This document shows, piece after piece, positions 33,509 through 44,708 of a DNA stretch of 64,000 nucleotides. The notes under the pieces were generated by a model. It had not been told where the DNA came from. It worked only from the letters and a program-made list of their open reading frames with translations, and searched no databases. The position numbers and the translations under genes are program-made. Numbering within the stretch: the first letter of the stretch is position 1; every line of letters starts with the position of its first letter. Source of the DNA: Cladophialophora immunda (lineage: Eukaryota > Ascomycota > Eurotiomycetes > Chaetothyriales > Herpotrichiellaceae); contig NW_015622541.1 in assembly GCF_000835495.1 (NCBI RefSeq), positions 372,001-436,000 on the forward strand. Reading direction: 5' to 3'.

Positions 33509-35426
33509 TGTGGCGAAGGGGTTTGAGAACAAGAATCGAGGAGACAAAGAATCATGTAAGATGGGCACGCTGCTGATTTATGTCGATCTGCACAGCGGAG
33601 GCAGCTTGTGGTAAATTTCGGCCACAGCCTGATCTTGTAGCCTACCACTAGTAGTTAAAAAACATCGGTGGTTTCCCAGCCCTTCCAAGCGAAGGTGCAA
33701 GCGCGGAAACGGTGGGCATTTATGGAAGGGTTAGGCTGAGGGTCTCAGTCCAGTATCATCTTTTCGCGCACCTCGAACTGCCTGGCACCTGTTTTCTGGA
33801 AACTAAGAGACTTGATCCCGCGAAGCGAGATTGCTCCAAAAGCCGTTCAAGCTGGCAAGCTTTCAGGCCGGTTGATCAATAGATAGATTTGCGTGGGTCA
33901 GAGCAATCTGGCAGGCCTGGATGTGAAGGGTACTCAGTCCTAGCTTACCCTTGTCGTCCACGTTTTGGCCCTGCCGAATTGGGACAGGCTGATTCTCCAG
34001 GCTCGGGTGGGCCTCGGCCTGTCCTCCAGGGGCTTCTAGACTTTGCGGCGCCCCAGGAGACGACCAGGGTTGATGATAGACTGTCCGAAATACGAAATTG
34101 CAGGCTCCCTGTACGAGGGTCCCGAAAATGGATTCTGGGATGGCCAGCCTCATTTCACGCGTTATGAACGGGAAGAACACATCACCGTGGGCCATATACT
34201 TGGAGGGTAACCCAATAGTGATGCCTAATTTCTGGAGAGATCAAGATTCGCCGCTGAGTATTGCGGTATCAAGTTGCATGAAGCCCTTTTACGGGGGCAT
34301 CATCGGGGCCCCGGATACTGGCTCAATAGGGAAAGGAAGGTTGGTCGAGGAAGATGCATCAGCACAACCTTTCACGTGAGAAGGTGCAGGGTCCTCCTAC
34401 CCATAACTATTCCCTTACCAATATTCTTCTTCCCACGTTCATCTACCTAACTGCCGAGGGCCCAAATCGCCCAGACAACATTCACATTCAAAGTGGGAAA
34501 ACTTCTCGAGGGAAGAACTTCAAAGTCCATTTCCGTTTCCAGACATGAGTATCTAGCTATTTGAGCCGAGCCGTGGCTGAGCCATCCTGAGCTGTGGCTG
34601 TGCATGTAGAGTGAACAGTGCGAGCGCCGAGTGAAGAGACTAATAGCGCATTTCTTGTATGAAATCTACCAATGAGAGAGAACGAACAAGAGGTTGTGCG
34701 CGCCAGTGCAGGTAGCCAGCGCCAAAGCACGTGACGGCACCACTATGTCCACATGGGTAGGCGAAACAGTGCAATCTTGAGCTTTGCTTAGCCAGCCCTA
34801 AGGCACGCCCTGAGTGGCGTGAGCACAGCCATGAGTCTTTGAAGGCTCCCACAACTTGACCCCCTGGGTTCCCAGTTTCTGCCAGTACAAGTACTGGTGA
34901 CACGTTGGTGACACGTTGCAATCATCGAACCATCCTGGATTGCTGTAGTTGATTCGCAGCTTTGCAGTTCGCACCTCACAACTGCAGACTGCGATTTTAA
35001 AGCAGCTAGTAGAGAATCGAGGGGGCCCTAATACGGTAGAGAAGGATACAGGCAGTAGTGCGTGACGCACGACGGATGCATCAGGGCGATGGAGGTGAGA
35101 AGAAAAACAGGTGGATGGCCAAAGACTTGGGAAGGGGACGAGGGTTCTTATAGACGCCAAAAGCGGCGACGCGCCCAGCCGGCGACCATGCCCGAAACGG
35201 TAGGACCGTCTAAACCGCAGGTGGATTTCCCGGCAACGACTTTATACATTTCATGTCAGCCTGCGACCAGTGAAGAGATGGCTTTCCGCTGTGGCTGACG
35301 CTAATGCTTCGTGTGGCTGACGCCCTTGGCATCCATTCGTGCCTGACGGTCTCTCAGCCTGACTGGCCTCTTTGACATTTCCAAACTTGATGGATTCATC
35401 CATAGCTTTGCCATCTGATCTATCGA
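33509..35426. other. Intergenic of about 1.9 kb, no gene recognised
   Basis: Frames such as 33863-34195 (minus, 110 codons with ATG) show no domain I recognise. Short direct repeats are present: GTGACACGTTG twice in tandem at 34897-34918, and GTGGCTGA-type units near 34574-34600 and 35290-35325. The stretch may contain decayed sequence or regulatory DNA for the flanking divergent genes. Confidence 0.35.
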
Positions 35427-37091
35427 ATGTTTTCACAAGCTGCCAGCCAGCAGCCTTACTCTGCACGGATTGTTCGTACCAACAACCGTTGTGAACGGTT
35501 CCTCTGCCATATCACCATGGCTTCCGAAGATTCCATTCCAACCGCTGTTAAAAAGCTTTTCAAGAACGAGAGAAAAGAGTATGCTCTACCTGATGGCTTT
35601 ATCTGGAACGAACAGAAGAAAAAATATTGCCAAGGCGACTTGTGGATATTGCTTCGAACGCATACATACTCTGACTGGCATGGAATCCGTCGACATATCG
35701 GTCCTCATGGGGAGAGATCTCGCCATCAACTGATATCACAGCCTAAGCGAAACGAATTCGGCTACGTCTTTTGCCATCGAGGACTCCACGATCGCGCTAG
35801 AGGAATCCCCGAGAACTCGCTATTGGCCGTGGAGAATGGCATACGGGAAGGGTTTCACTTCCATGAGCTCGTTGGAAATCTGAGCATACGTCCAGAATCC
35901 ACATCAGTCAGCGAGAATATTTTCTTCGCTCACGATAAGACTCCAAGGCATGTATCTTCGAAGACACTTAGGTGGACCTTCTACAAACTGAGTGGAATTA
36001 GGCGGACAACACTAGTCATAAGGAATTTCGATAAGGGGAAGGGTACTTATGCGAATTCATATTTAAATACAACCCAGAAGGTGCCATTTCTTCGTGATCT
36101 TGATCTAATCTGGCGACATGAGGTCGGTGAAGCTGTCCGCGGCGATGTAGACGGTTCTGTTCAATTCGACCTTAGAGGCAAGGACTTTGCCGACTCATTA
36201 GCTCACTTTTATGGCCAAACTGACGTCTCGAGTCCACGCTTGATTCTCAAGAGATACAATTCCCATTTTTCAACGTACGAGAAACTGAAGTCAGCGACTG
36301 AGAAATCCAAGCTTAAAAAACCACGCGGACACTCGCTTTACGATACGCTACAGCAATATCCTTACATGGCGATCATGAGCTACGAAAATATCTGCGACGT
36401 GTTCAGAACTCAACTTTTGTCGTTCTACATTGCAAAAGAATATTGTTTCATACTTGAAGTCGTCTTGACAGGGCTTGGACTAGGCTACAACGTACAGAAT
36501 GGAACGGCGAGAAACCCAATGGACGGCACTCCTCTCAACGATCGCGAGGTCATTTTCCAGAGCTGCGTAGATCGTGCCATGATTGACGTTGGCCTGGAAC
36601 TCAAAAAAGAGAATCCCCTGGTCATTTTGTCGTCGTGCACGCGACTATGCGACATCAGAACACCCGAGGGAACGGAAATGACATGAAATATGAAGACGGG
36701 ACAAATGATGACTACGCCGGACGGCGAGCAAGGCCTTGTGAAACGGCTACGATCCATGCACGGCGGCTTGTACCCGCAATCATATCTTGTGGTTGTTGAT
36801 GATCCGTACGCCGAGGTTGCGGCGCGAACATGGATTGACGAGCACGCTCAGCTGGATCGGAGCCAGCTGCTTCACATGACATACAATGATTGGATAGAAC
36901 AGGGTGAGAAAAAGGCCGCGGGGCTCGTTGCTGCAGTACAGGAACTCAATGGTCCTTTTCTGCCGAACCAAATTTCTGGTCCTCTGGACGATGATATTAC
37001 TCTTGTAACTGGTATTGAGGACAAGCGGTGGCGATGGTGGTGGCCGCGATTCAAGGCAAAGTTCGTGAATGCGGAGCAAAAAAATGGCTGA
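35427..37091 (+). pseudogene. Glycerophosphodiester phosphodiesterase-like protein, interrupted by one in-frame TGA
   Basis: One continuous frame runs from ATG 35427 (or the better-placed ATG 35517) to 37091, broken only by TGA at 36684-36686. Numbering from 35517, CHRG at 86-89 and PENSLLAVENGI at 98-109 match the HRG and PEN motifs of GDPD enzymes, and AHD at 138-140 matches the HD motif. The usual E-x-D metal site after the PEN motif reads ELVG, so an acidic ligand seems missing. The part after the stop (MTTPDGEQGLVKRL, SYLVVVDDPYAEVAARTW, WIEQG) continues in the same frame with normal codon use. No intron with good signals removes the stop. It is either a recent nonsense mutation (a C-to-T change of CGA would produce it), a readthrough site, or an assembly error. 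Confidence 0.6.
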
Positions 37092-37614
37092 CGGGATTTG
37101 TACTGCTGCTCTTGATATTCGGTTGATTCTTCGGATGGACCTCACATTGGGACTGAGTACTGCAATCGTGGAGATACTGTAGTAGTGAACTTGGACTTGA
37201 GCGCTGGCGGTGCTTCAGCCTCGCCGGGACTTAGGAGCCTTGTAGCTCTGTGCATGTAGGGAATAAGAGGCTTCCTCGACGCTCGCCAGCGCGAGAAGAC
37301 ACCAAATCACCAGGATTCGATTCAGGAGGACTCAAAGATAGGACCTAGTTTATCGACGGTGAGTGGCAGGTAAGGGGGAGAGAGAGGGAGGGTGAGTTGT
37401 GGGCGAGTCGACTATAAAAGCGGCACGGGCGGGGTGAGCCCAGTGGCCCAAAGGGAGCGGTGAGCGGGATTTTGATTTTCCACTGTCCTAAAGCGGCGTG
37501 GCAGATGTTGGGGGTTGCAACACAGAGAGAACGGAGCGTTACTCTTTCATCACAGTCTACCAACAGATACTTCCTGATCTTCTAAAATGTCTCGGTGTTT
37601 GCTAAAGAGCCGCT
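37092..37614. other. Intergenic, promoter of the transcription-factor gene
   Basis: No gene recognised. The only clear element is the TATA box listed separately. Confidence 0.4.
37413..37420 (+). promoter_or_regulatory. TATA box upstream of the transcription-factor gene
   Basis: TATAAAAG lies about 195 bp ahead of the ATG at 37615, within an otherwise G-rich strand. Assignment rests on the consensus and position only. Confidence 0.45.
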
Positions 37615-39144
37615 ATGCCTGTCACATTCATCAACCGAAACATAAGAAACTTCGAACGCGGCAGCGAATTGGCCGCCATCAACGCTCACCACGCTCATAT
37701 CAAACATGAGAAACGGCGCGAGGCAATACGAGACGCAGCTCGCCAGCGCAACGCTCGGCTGTTAAGCTACGTCGAGGCACCCCATTCCCCCACGCCCCTT
37801 CTGGTGCGTCACATCGGCGGCTTGCGGGATGACCCTTTCTGGACTCTCCCCGTGGAAAACACCTGCGACGCCATGTTGGGTTTTGACTACCGTGAGTTCC
37901 TCCGCGACAGCCCCCTTTGATTCTACGCTCATGGGACAGACTTCCAGGTCTTGTGCCCGCTGGCCCTGAGCTTGGGCAACTACAACCGAACCCAGCACGA
38001 GTGCATGAGGATCAATGTGCTCCAAACGGGCATGTATTGCAGTTCGATGATCGCCCTGAACTTGACCATGCAGAGGCTACACCTGGAGAGCACCGCGCGC
38101 CTTTCGAGAGCGGCTCTCTACCACCTGAACAATGCTGTCGCTCAGTTGCGGGAAGCGCTACAAGATCCGGCGACGAGCACCGGGGACATTGTCCTCGCCA
38201 CCATCTTCCCGATGGCTGTTGTCTATGTACGGGTCCCCGCGCCCTCTTCTGACCCGGGTCAGCCTGAAGGCTCATTTATGGCATGGCTAATATGATGGGC
38301 ACAGCGTATGTTGAACGATCACGCCGCTTTCAATGCACATGTTCAAGGCGTCCGCCGCATCGTCGCGCTGCGTGGAGGGCTCGATCGGCTGGGGTGGAGA
38401 GGCTTCCTGAAAATCTCGGCGGTCGGGTAAGATATCACGAGCATCGCTCTAGGCGGGCCTGATTTTCTACGGCTCACTAACATGGCACCTCGCCGCGTGC
38501 TGGGCAGGATGTTTGAATCTGCCGCCGTGCTGCACCGCCAGCAAGCCCTGCGCAACCAGGACGAAGCACAAGGCCTCAAGCTCCCCGCCGACTCTGCGGT
38601 GGAATATCCCTCCAAGCCATTCCCTCGGGCGTTGCGGGCAAAAATCTCAAAGTTGCCTCCGGGATTGGCGCGCCTCGCTTCTGGGGGTTGTCTCAGCCTG
38701 CAGTGCATCAACTTCCTCCAGATCTTTTGCGAGTGGCTTGCGAACAACAGCTCGACTCCCGGCCCCCACGACTCGATCACGGAACTCGGCCACGATATCC
38801 TGGCGATGGCCGGGCTGAGCACCACCGAGCGGGTGCTCGCGGTGGCCATCCAGGCGTACGTGAACTGGTTGGAAAGGACGGTGCGGCGCTGGAGCAACTT
38901 CTCGTCCGAACACAGCGTCAAGATGCAAATTGCGCTGTTGGCCCGGAAACCCGACCTGGACGCGTGCGACGGGGACGTCCTCGCCTGGGGCTGTCTGGTA
39001 ATCAGAGACACGACTGCGCCAGGCACGGCCTCGTGGGAATGGGCCACTAAGCATCTCTTGACGATGGACCTGGACGGAGAAAGAGAGACGTGCCTCGATC
39101 GCCTTTTCTTCAGCCGCCCAGGCTTCGCATCGGAGATGAGTTGA
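37615..39144 (+). CDS. Fungal-specific transcription factor domain protein without a zinc cluster
   Basis: Four exons, 37615-37891, 37940-38226, 38305-38426 and 38508-39144, give 440 aa with consistent phases. The N-terminus has FINRNIRNFERGSELAAINAH and a basic segment EKRREAIRDAARQRNARLL. The central part (HVQGVRRIVALRGGLDRLGW) is the characteristic block of the fungal-specific TF domain, in which a helix with MVxxRGG is typical. The C-terminal half is helical and rich in Leu and Ala. No Zn2Cys6 cluster is found in the model or in the frame upstream. It may act without direct zinc-cluster DNA binding, or its first exon may be missing. Its position beside the cupin and monooxygenase makes it a candidate local regulator. 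Confidence 0.78.
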
Positions 39145-39537
39145 GCGGAAGTGAGGATCGTCGAGGCCATCACAAACAGCGCTGGAAACGGCATAATGAG
39201 AATGTAAGCTTGAGCTGGCTGGACTGGGCAGCTTTGGACCACCGGACCGGGCGCTGCAACACTTGTATAGCCAGAAAGATATAATCTGAGAGAGAACAGA
39301 GAGCATCGTCATGCTAATGTGACCGATGTTCCAGAGACAGTGTGAAACATGAGGTGGAAGGTTGAGGGACCGCCGTGTCTAAGCGACGTATCCTTATTGC
39401 AAGCGAAGATACTCTGCAATCTGGTAGAGAATCTTCTTCGTATGTATCAGGCACGGCCCGCCTAGCACCCTGCACGACGCAGTTATTAAATGCTTTTATT
39501 GAGAGAGGAAAAATACCCGCGCACACACCGACCCGTC
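39145..39537. other. Convergent intergenic region, nothing recognised
   Basis: Shared 3' flank of the transcription-factor gene and the cupin gene. Confidence 0.4.
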
Positions 39538-40164
39538 TCAACCGGGTTTCCTCACTGTCGCATCCCACACGAACCAACACCGCTGCCTGACCTCATCCGC
39601 GCTCAACCTCGGAATCCGGATCGTCTCCAGATCGTCGCATCGTTCATACTCGTCCACAGAACTCAGCGTGCGGGTCTGTCTGGTGGGGAAGAACGCGGTG
39701 GGCTCCTCGTATTCGTAGAGCATGAGGAATGTCCCCTGGGACACAACTTCCGTCGTCCCCTGCGGGACAGGAACTGACACCCCGGCCGGACAAGCCGTCC
39801 AGGTATGTGGCACGCCCGGGGCGATGGTGACGAGGCTCTGGGGCGGGATCACGTAGATGTCGCCGTTGAGCTCGACGAGGGCGACGCCGTTCAGGACGAC
39901 GATGCGCTCAGCGACAAACTTCTGCGGCGGAGAAGGAGAGGAAGGAAGAGACGGGGGCGCGATGTGCACGTGTCGCGGCAGCCTGAAGTCGGTCGAGAAC
40001 TCGATGAAGCCAAACTGGCCCGCAAAGGCCCTTGCGCCGCCTGCATCCAGCTCGTGCATCTCCACCGGGATATCGCTAAAGGGGTGTTTGATGTTCGCTC
40101 CCTGCCCGTGCACTATGGTGCAGCCATTGGGCAACGTGATCCCGCAGCTGTTGGCGGTGGACAT
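39538..40164 (-). CDS. Cupin-domain protein (RmlC-like)
   Basis: Intronless, 208 aa from the ATG at 40164; the frame extends further up only with a TTG codon. Cupin motif 1 is represented by PRHVHIAP and, after a Ser/Pro insertion, ERIVVLNG with the Glu ligand. Motif 2 is represented by PPQSLVTIAPGVPHTW. The H-x-H, E and H residues for one metal site are therefore present. Single-domain cupins of this sort occur as dioxygenases, isomerases or small cyclases next to flavin monooxygenases in fungal clusters; the activity here is unknown. It is transcribed divergently from the FAD monooxygenase at 40870, with about 700 bp between the starts. Confidence 0.8.
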   Translation of the reverse strand: MSTANSCGITLPNGCTIVHGQGANIKHPFSDIPVEMHELDAGGARAFAGQFGFIEFSTDFRLPRHVHIAPPSLPSSPSPPQKFVAERIVVLNGVALVELNGDIYVIPPQSLVTIAPGVPHTWTACPAGVSVPVPQGTTEVVSQGTFLMLYEYEEPTAFFPTRQTRTLSSVDEYERCDDLETIRIPRLSADEVRQRCWFVWDATVRKPG

Positions 40165-40869
40165 GATGGAACTTGATCCGAGTCCTTTGGTCTCATGTAG
40201 CGATGGCAGCTGTGTGTGCGTGCTTCGGCACAAAGGCTAGGCCCGAGAGCGCGAGACCAAATATGTCCCTGTAGAGTTTCTGGATGTTCTGGTCCTCAAG
40301 TGGCTCCCAATGAGTCACTCTCACTCATCGGCCATGTAACTTCAACTGCAATTGTAACATATCACAGCAGCCTCAGTGGGCAAGGGAAAACGTTGGCGGT
40401 GGCCAGCCCCCAAATAAGCAGTTCTTCGGCCTGGAGCAGGAAAGCCTCGGCTTCACGCAAAGCGCGAGGGCGCGATCCCTAAGGCTGCGCCTGAGTCGTT
40501 CGCTTAGAGTTTTCCTTCCTGCTGTGACTAAGCTCTAAGGCCAGTGGGCTTTCGCGCCGAAAGATCCTGTCACGATCCAGTGCCAAAGGGCCCGGGTAAT
40601 CCTTCTGGCAAGCACAACCTTGGGCTTAATTTTAGCGGTCGATGACATAGTGGGCGTTTTGGTGCCAAGAGGAGTTCGACATGTCTCGCGACCACGAGAT
40701 GGTTGGCCCGGAGCAGAGTGTTTCAATTGATACGCGTGTGCCGAATGGAAGATATAAAGCATGGAGTGATAGCCACCGCTGATGTGGATGGATTCTATCA
40801 GCAAGCAAAGACACAATCCACCAAAATCAAAAACTACAAGGAATCGAATCAAAGAATAAGAAACAACAC
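40165..40869. other. Divergent promoter region, cupin and FAD monooxygenase
   Basis: No gene recognised. A TATA-like TATAAA lies at 40753-40758, about 115 bp ahead of the monooxygenase ATG. The shared region could coordinate both genes. Confidence 0.4.
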
Positions 40870-42326
40870 ATGGCGCCTGTTACCGTTCTCATCATTGGCT
40901 GTGGCGTGGCTGGCCCGGTCCTCGCAGTCCTCCTGAAAAGAAAAGGATACACTCCGATTGTATTTGAGAAAGTGAAGCAGTTGGGCGATGTTGGGGCGTC
41001 GCTGATGTTGATGCCGAACGGGTTAGTCCTCCAAGGCAGAGGAGCTGGAAGCCCTTATGCTTCTTGTACAGAACTGACTGGGACCTAGATTGAAAGTGTT
41101 GAACTTGGTCGACATCACCGCAGAGATCGAGAAGGAAGCGCTACCGCTGCAAGGATTTCTCGACTGCTCATCCGATGGTGAAGTTCTCGGCTTCTCCGAA
41201 GAGCCCAAGTCGTTCAAGGAGAAATACGGGCAGCATGCAATGGGAGTCAAGCGCACAGGGTTGAACCTGAAACTGAAGGACATGCTGATTGACATGGGCA
41301 TCGACTTGCGCGAAGGCTGGGAATTGGAGGACATTGAGGAGAACGAGGACGCCGTCACGGCACATTTCAAGGGTGGCCGAAGCGTGACAGGCACCTTCCT
41401 CATCGGCTGCGATGGCATCAAGGCGGCCTCCAGGAGAATCCTACTGAAGAACAAGGGCACTGGTGAAGGACTGCCCTTGTTCAGCGGACTTACACAGGTG
41501 AGCCATTCCGGCCCGGGGTTGGGATGTTGCACCGACTGATCGCTTTACAGACCGCTGGGCTCTCTTCGACACCACAGGCGATGAAAGGCAAAGCATACAT
41601 GCAGAACTTCTACGGTGAAGGAGTCCACATGATCACATACCCAGTCTCCCCCGACGTCACATCCTGGGCATTGACACTACCTGAAGAGACCGGCTCCGAG
41701 GCCTCGTGGGGTCTGATCACGGCAGACGAGATGGACGAGCGGAAGCAGAAATTGCTGGCTCACCTCGAGCTTTGGCACGACCAGTCTCCGGCGGCACTGA
41801 TCCAGTCAGCCGCTCGAATGATCAAATTTGGGCTGTTTGATCGAGACGAGATGAGGCCCGATCAATGGCATACGAAGCGCAGCGTGTGTGTAGGAGACGC
41901 CGCGCACCCGACAAGCCCCCACCTTGGACAGGGGGCTAACCAGGCATTGTAAGGGAGTTTTTGCTTTTGAAGACTGGGCACATGGTCAGAAACCATAGCT
42001 AACATCTAGACAGGGAAGACTGCTATCACCTCAGCCATGCATTGCCAGAGTTGGTTCCCGACGAAGATGACAACCAACGAGTCCTCGACGAACTGAATGA
42101 GAACCTGCCAGCAATCTTTGAGGCGTATGCAGAAAAGAGGCAACCTCGCACTTCAGCCTTGGTCAAAGGGGCACGAACTCAGGGACAGATGAGAGTCGTG
42201 ACGGCCGGGCCACAAGCGTGCAAGGAGAGAAACAAGAAGGTCGCTGCTGCCTGGAGGGATACTGCGGCGGTAGCAGCCAAGTACGAGGCACTTTGCCGAG
42301 AGCCATTTCAACAACAGGCAGCTTGA
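40870..42326 (+). CDS. FAD-dependent monooxygenase (salicylate hydroxylase-like)
   Basis: Four exons, 40870-41021, 41089-41497, 41551-41948 and 42014-42326, give 423 aa with consistent phases. VLIIGCGVAGPVLAVLLKRKG is the FAD Rossmann motif and VFEKV ends strand 2. GTFLIGCDGIKAASRR is the DG motif and VCVGDAAHPTSPHLGQGANQAL the GD motif, which the last intron cuts at the Leu codon. All three fingerprints of class A aromatic hydroxylases are present. It is the last normal gene before the transposon block, which begins about 280 bp beyond its stop. Substrate is unknown. With the divergent cupin and the nearby regulator it may form a small module. Confidence 0.87.
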
Positions 42327-42640
42327 GACCGGGATGGGTGTATAGTATAGAGGTGTTGGTAACTTGTGTCATGATTGTACATTAGGAGAGGACATTTTGT
42401 TGAAATCTGGATTGCAAAAGTCTAGTTCCACAACTAACGCACCTTGTCCGATTCTGTTCATCTTCAGAATTACCTCCGATCGAGGCTAGGGGGTCCAGGG
42501 TGATACCCGGGAGTGACGCTGGTTTCTGAAGAAGAGTAAAGCAGCGATGCCAGGACTGCAGTCCTGCCAGCCACAAGGACTGCAGTCACCAGTCCTAACT
42601 GCAGTCCCTTAGTCATCCGCAAACGAAGCGATATAATTAG
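42327..42640. repeat. Boundary segment with clustered ACTGCAGT palindromes
   Basis: After the monooxygenase stop the sequence contains GGACTGCAGTCC at 42553-42564, GGACTGCAGT at 42578-42587 and ACTGCAGTCC at 42598-42607. These sit exactly where normal composition gives way to the AT-rich block. Their origin is unknown; they may be transposon ends or a chromatin boundary. Confidence 0.45.
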
Positions 42641-43240
42641 TGGAACTAGTTTGAATCTACGACCTAATATAGACCTTAGCTAATCTAGTATTTCAGGTAC
42701 TGTACTGCCTTAAAAGACCTTACTAAAAGGCGATTACGATCGGCTATTATCGTTCTCTTTAACTAACTAAAGATCCTCTTAAGTTCTATAGACATTATAG
42801 ATATTAATAGAGTATTAAAAGCCTACTAACGAAGGCTAGGGAAGTCGTAGATAGACTACCATTAGAATAGGTTTTTATCGCGCTAATCTATAAAAGGCGT
42901 TAGTTAAGTATTAATATATCTATAGAAGTCATCCTCGATCATAGAGGCCTCGAAGGCTTATATTTACGTAATAAATGTACTAAGAGACTATTATTAAGTA
43001 GATAGAACGTTCTTAGGCGTATTTTACCTATAGATAATCTTCTAGATTCGATAATTCTTTATAATTATAGGTTTGATCTAATTTATAGTCTCGTTAGTCT
43101 AGGATAGCTTAAAATACAAAAGAAAAAGATAAGGATTAAGAAGAGCGCCTACTATATAGATCTTATAGTTCCTATCTATTAGATTATTATAGATTTATAG
43201 GACTTCCTAGGCGTTTCATAATAGACGATTAGAGGGTTAA
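42641..43240. other. RIP-degraded sequence of unidentified type
   Basis: AT-rich, nearly free of CA and TG dinucleotides, with TA very frequent. The minus strand contains stretches that look like former coding sequence interrupted by TAG and TAA, but no family could be assigned. Confidence 0.5.
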
Positions 43241-43655
43241 TGTGATGGGTTGAACCCAGGAGAAGGCTCGGTTCTGGCGAACCAGCGCCAAGACTAACGC
43301 CAGGAAATGCTGCCTCCTGATTAGTTAAGATTTGCCTATATAATTTACAGGCGAAATGCTACCTCCTGATTAGCCTAGGCGTATACGGTGTAAGGGATGC
43401 AGAACCCTAACAGCTAAGACACCGTACGTAAGGGAAGGTAAGGAGTTAGAATAAATACGTAGGGGAAGGTAAGGGGCTGGAATAAGTACGTAAGGAAGGA
43501 GTAAGGAGGTAAGGATACTACTTACCTCCTTACGGCGTATTAAAGGATATAAGGAGAAAGGAAGGACAGCCATTCCTTCCTTCTCTCTCCTCAGATTTAT
43601 CCTCCTTATTACTAGGTTAGCTAGCTAGTTATAGAACTCTTTCTAAACCCTCATA
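43241..43655 (+). repeat. Solo LTR of element family A
   Basis: A 415-bp copy with termini TGTGATGGGTT and AACCCTCATA, flanked by the 5-bp duplication GTTAA (43236-43240 and 43656-43660). It is alignable with the LTRs of element A at 45216 and 59032. The perfect target duplication indicates an independent insertion followed by LTR-LTR recombination. Its first 80 bp retain many CA and TG dinucleotides, while the rest is more mutated. Confidence 0.88.
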
Positions 43656-43660
43656 GTTAA

Positions 43661-43864
43661 TACTAGTTAAATACTATTATGTCCCTCCTTACGTTCGTTA
43701 TGTTAGACTAGACTAGCACTATTAATTAATAGTTATGAAGTTCTTAACGTAATAACTAAGTATATCTAGTACTAGTAAGGTCTCCTAGATTACTTCGTAA
43801 GAGCCGTTAGTACTAGTACCTTTAAGCCTTAGTATTATCTCCTAGAATAACCTAAGATCTTTAT
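43661..43864. other. RIP-degraded spacer
   Basis: AT-rich sequence between two LTR relics. Nothing was recognised. Confidence 0.4.
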
Positions 43865-44144
43865 TGTTCGGAGGACATAGAGTATAATAGGTAGATTGGC
43901 TCATAGGATCGTACCATTAGGTAATGTACGTGACTGTTAGGAAGCTTAGTTAAGTTAACTATCTGAGAGGAGAGAACGCTCTTATATAGATAAAGGAAAC
44001 ACTACTAGATAGCACTAGAAACACCTAGTAGGTGGATTTCTAAGCGCTATTAGTAATAAATCACACCACTAGTAACGCCACTTATATCACGTGATAAGAC
44101 GCTCGGCCTAGTTAGGCTATACGTCTAAACGGCGATATTCCACA
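43865..44144 (-). repeat. Solo LTR of family C, reverse orientation, partly deleted
   Basis: Reverse complement of the LTR at 56519-56839, running from TGTTCGGAGGACATAG to GGCGATATTCCACA. It is about 280 bp against 321 bp, so it carries small deletions. The flanks TTTAT and GTTAT differ by one base and may be the target duplication. Confidence 0.75.
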
Positions 44145-44708
44145 GTTATATATAACTTAATTAGGTACCTTTTAAGTACTAGTTGAAGATATATTAATAA
44201 CGCTCGAAACTCTACGCGTTCTATAGCGGAATAAGGGATCTATTACTATATAATCCACTAGATAAGTAAGTTCCTAAACTAATCGATATTATACCTAGTT
44301 ACTAATAGCTTAAAGATTAACGGCGTCTATTACGTAACTAGCGTCGTAACTAGTTACGGAGTAGCTAGATCTTAACTAGTAACGCTAGTCTCGTCGTTAT
44401 CCTAGTTATCTAATTACGCGTATTTACTAAGATTCCGTAGTCCTATCTTAAGTGGCGATTAACGTTCGATAAGGCACTATATTTAGTAGTTAAGATAATA
44501 GCGTTATATAAATTATAGATCTACGACCTAGAACTTTCCTCTTTTTTCTATTAGTGTATTCCTCGCTATACTACTAGATATAAGACGATTAAATTCCCCG
44601 GCGCCGATTAGGTTAATAAGGCATAAGAGACTATATTCGAGCACTAATTCGCCTATTATTAGTACGCTACGATAGTATCGAACTACTTAATGATCGAAAA
44701 GCGTTAGA
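44145..44708. pseudogene. RIP-degraded former coding sequence, unidentified
   Basis: AT-rich stretch with fragments of open frame interrupted by TAG and TAA, for example FPGADQVNKA near 44600-44630. It may belong to the same disrupted gene as 45092-45215. The family was not recognised. Confidence 0.3.

Noticed and set aside
38343..39312. Long minus-strand frames opposite the transcription-factor gene
   Set aside because: The translations are Arg/Ser/Pro-rich without domain; the plus-strand model is phase-consistent over four exons.
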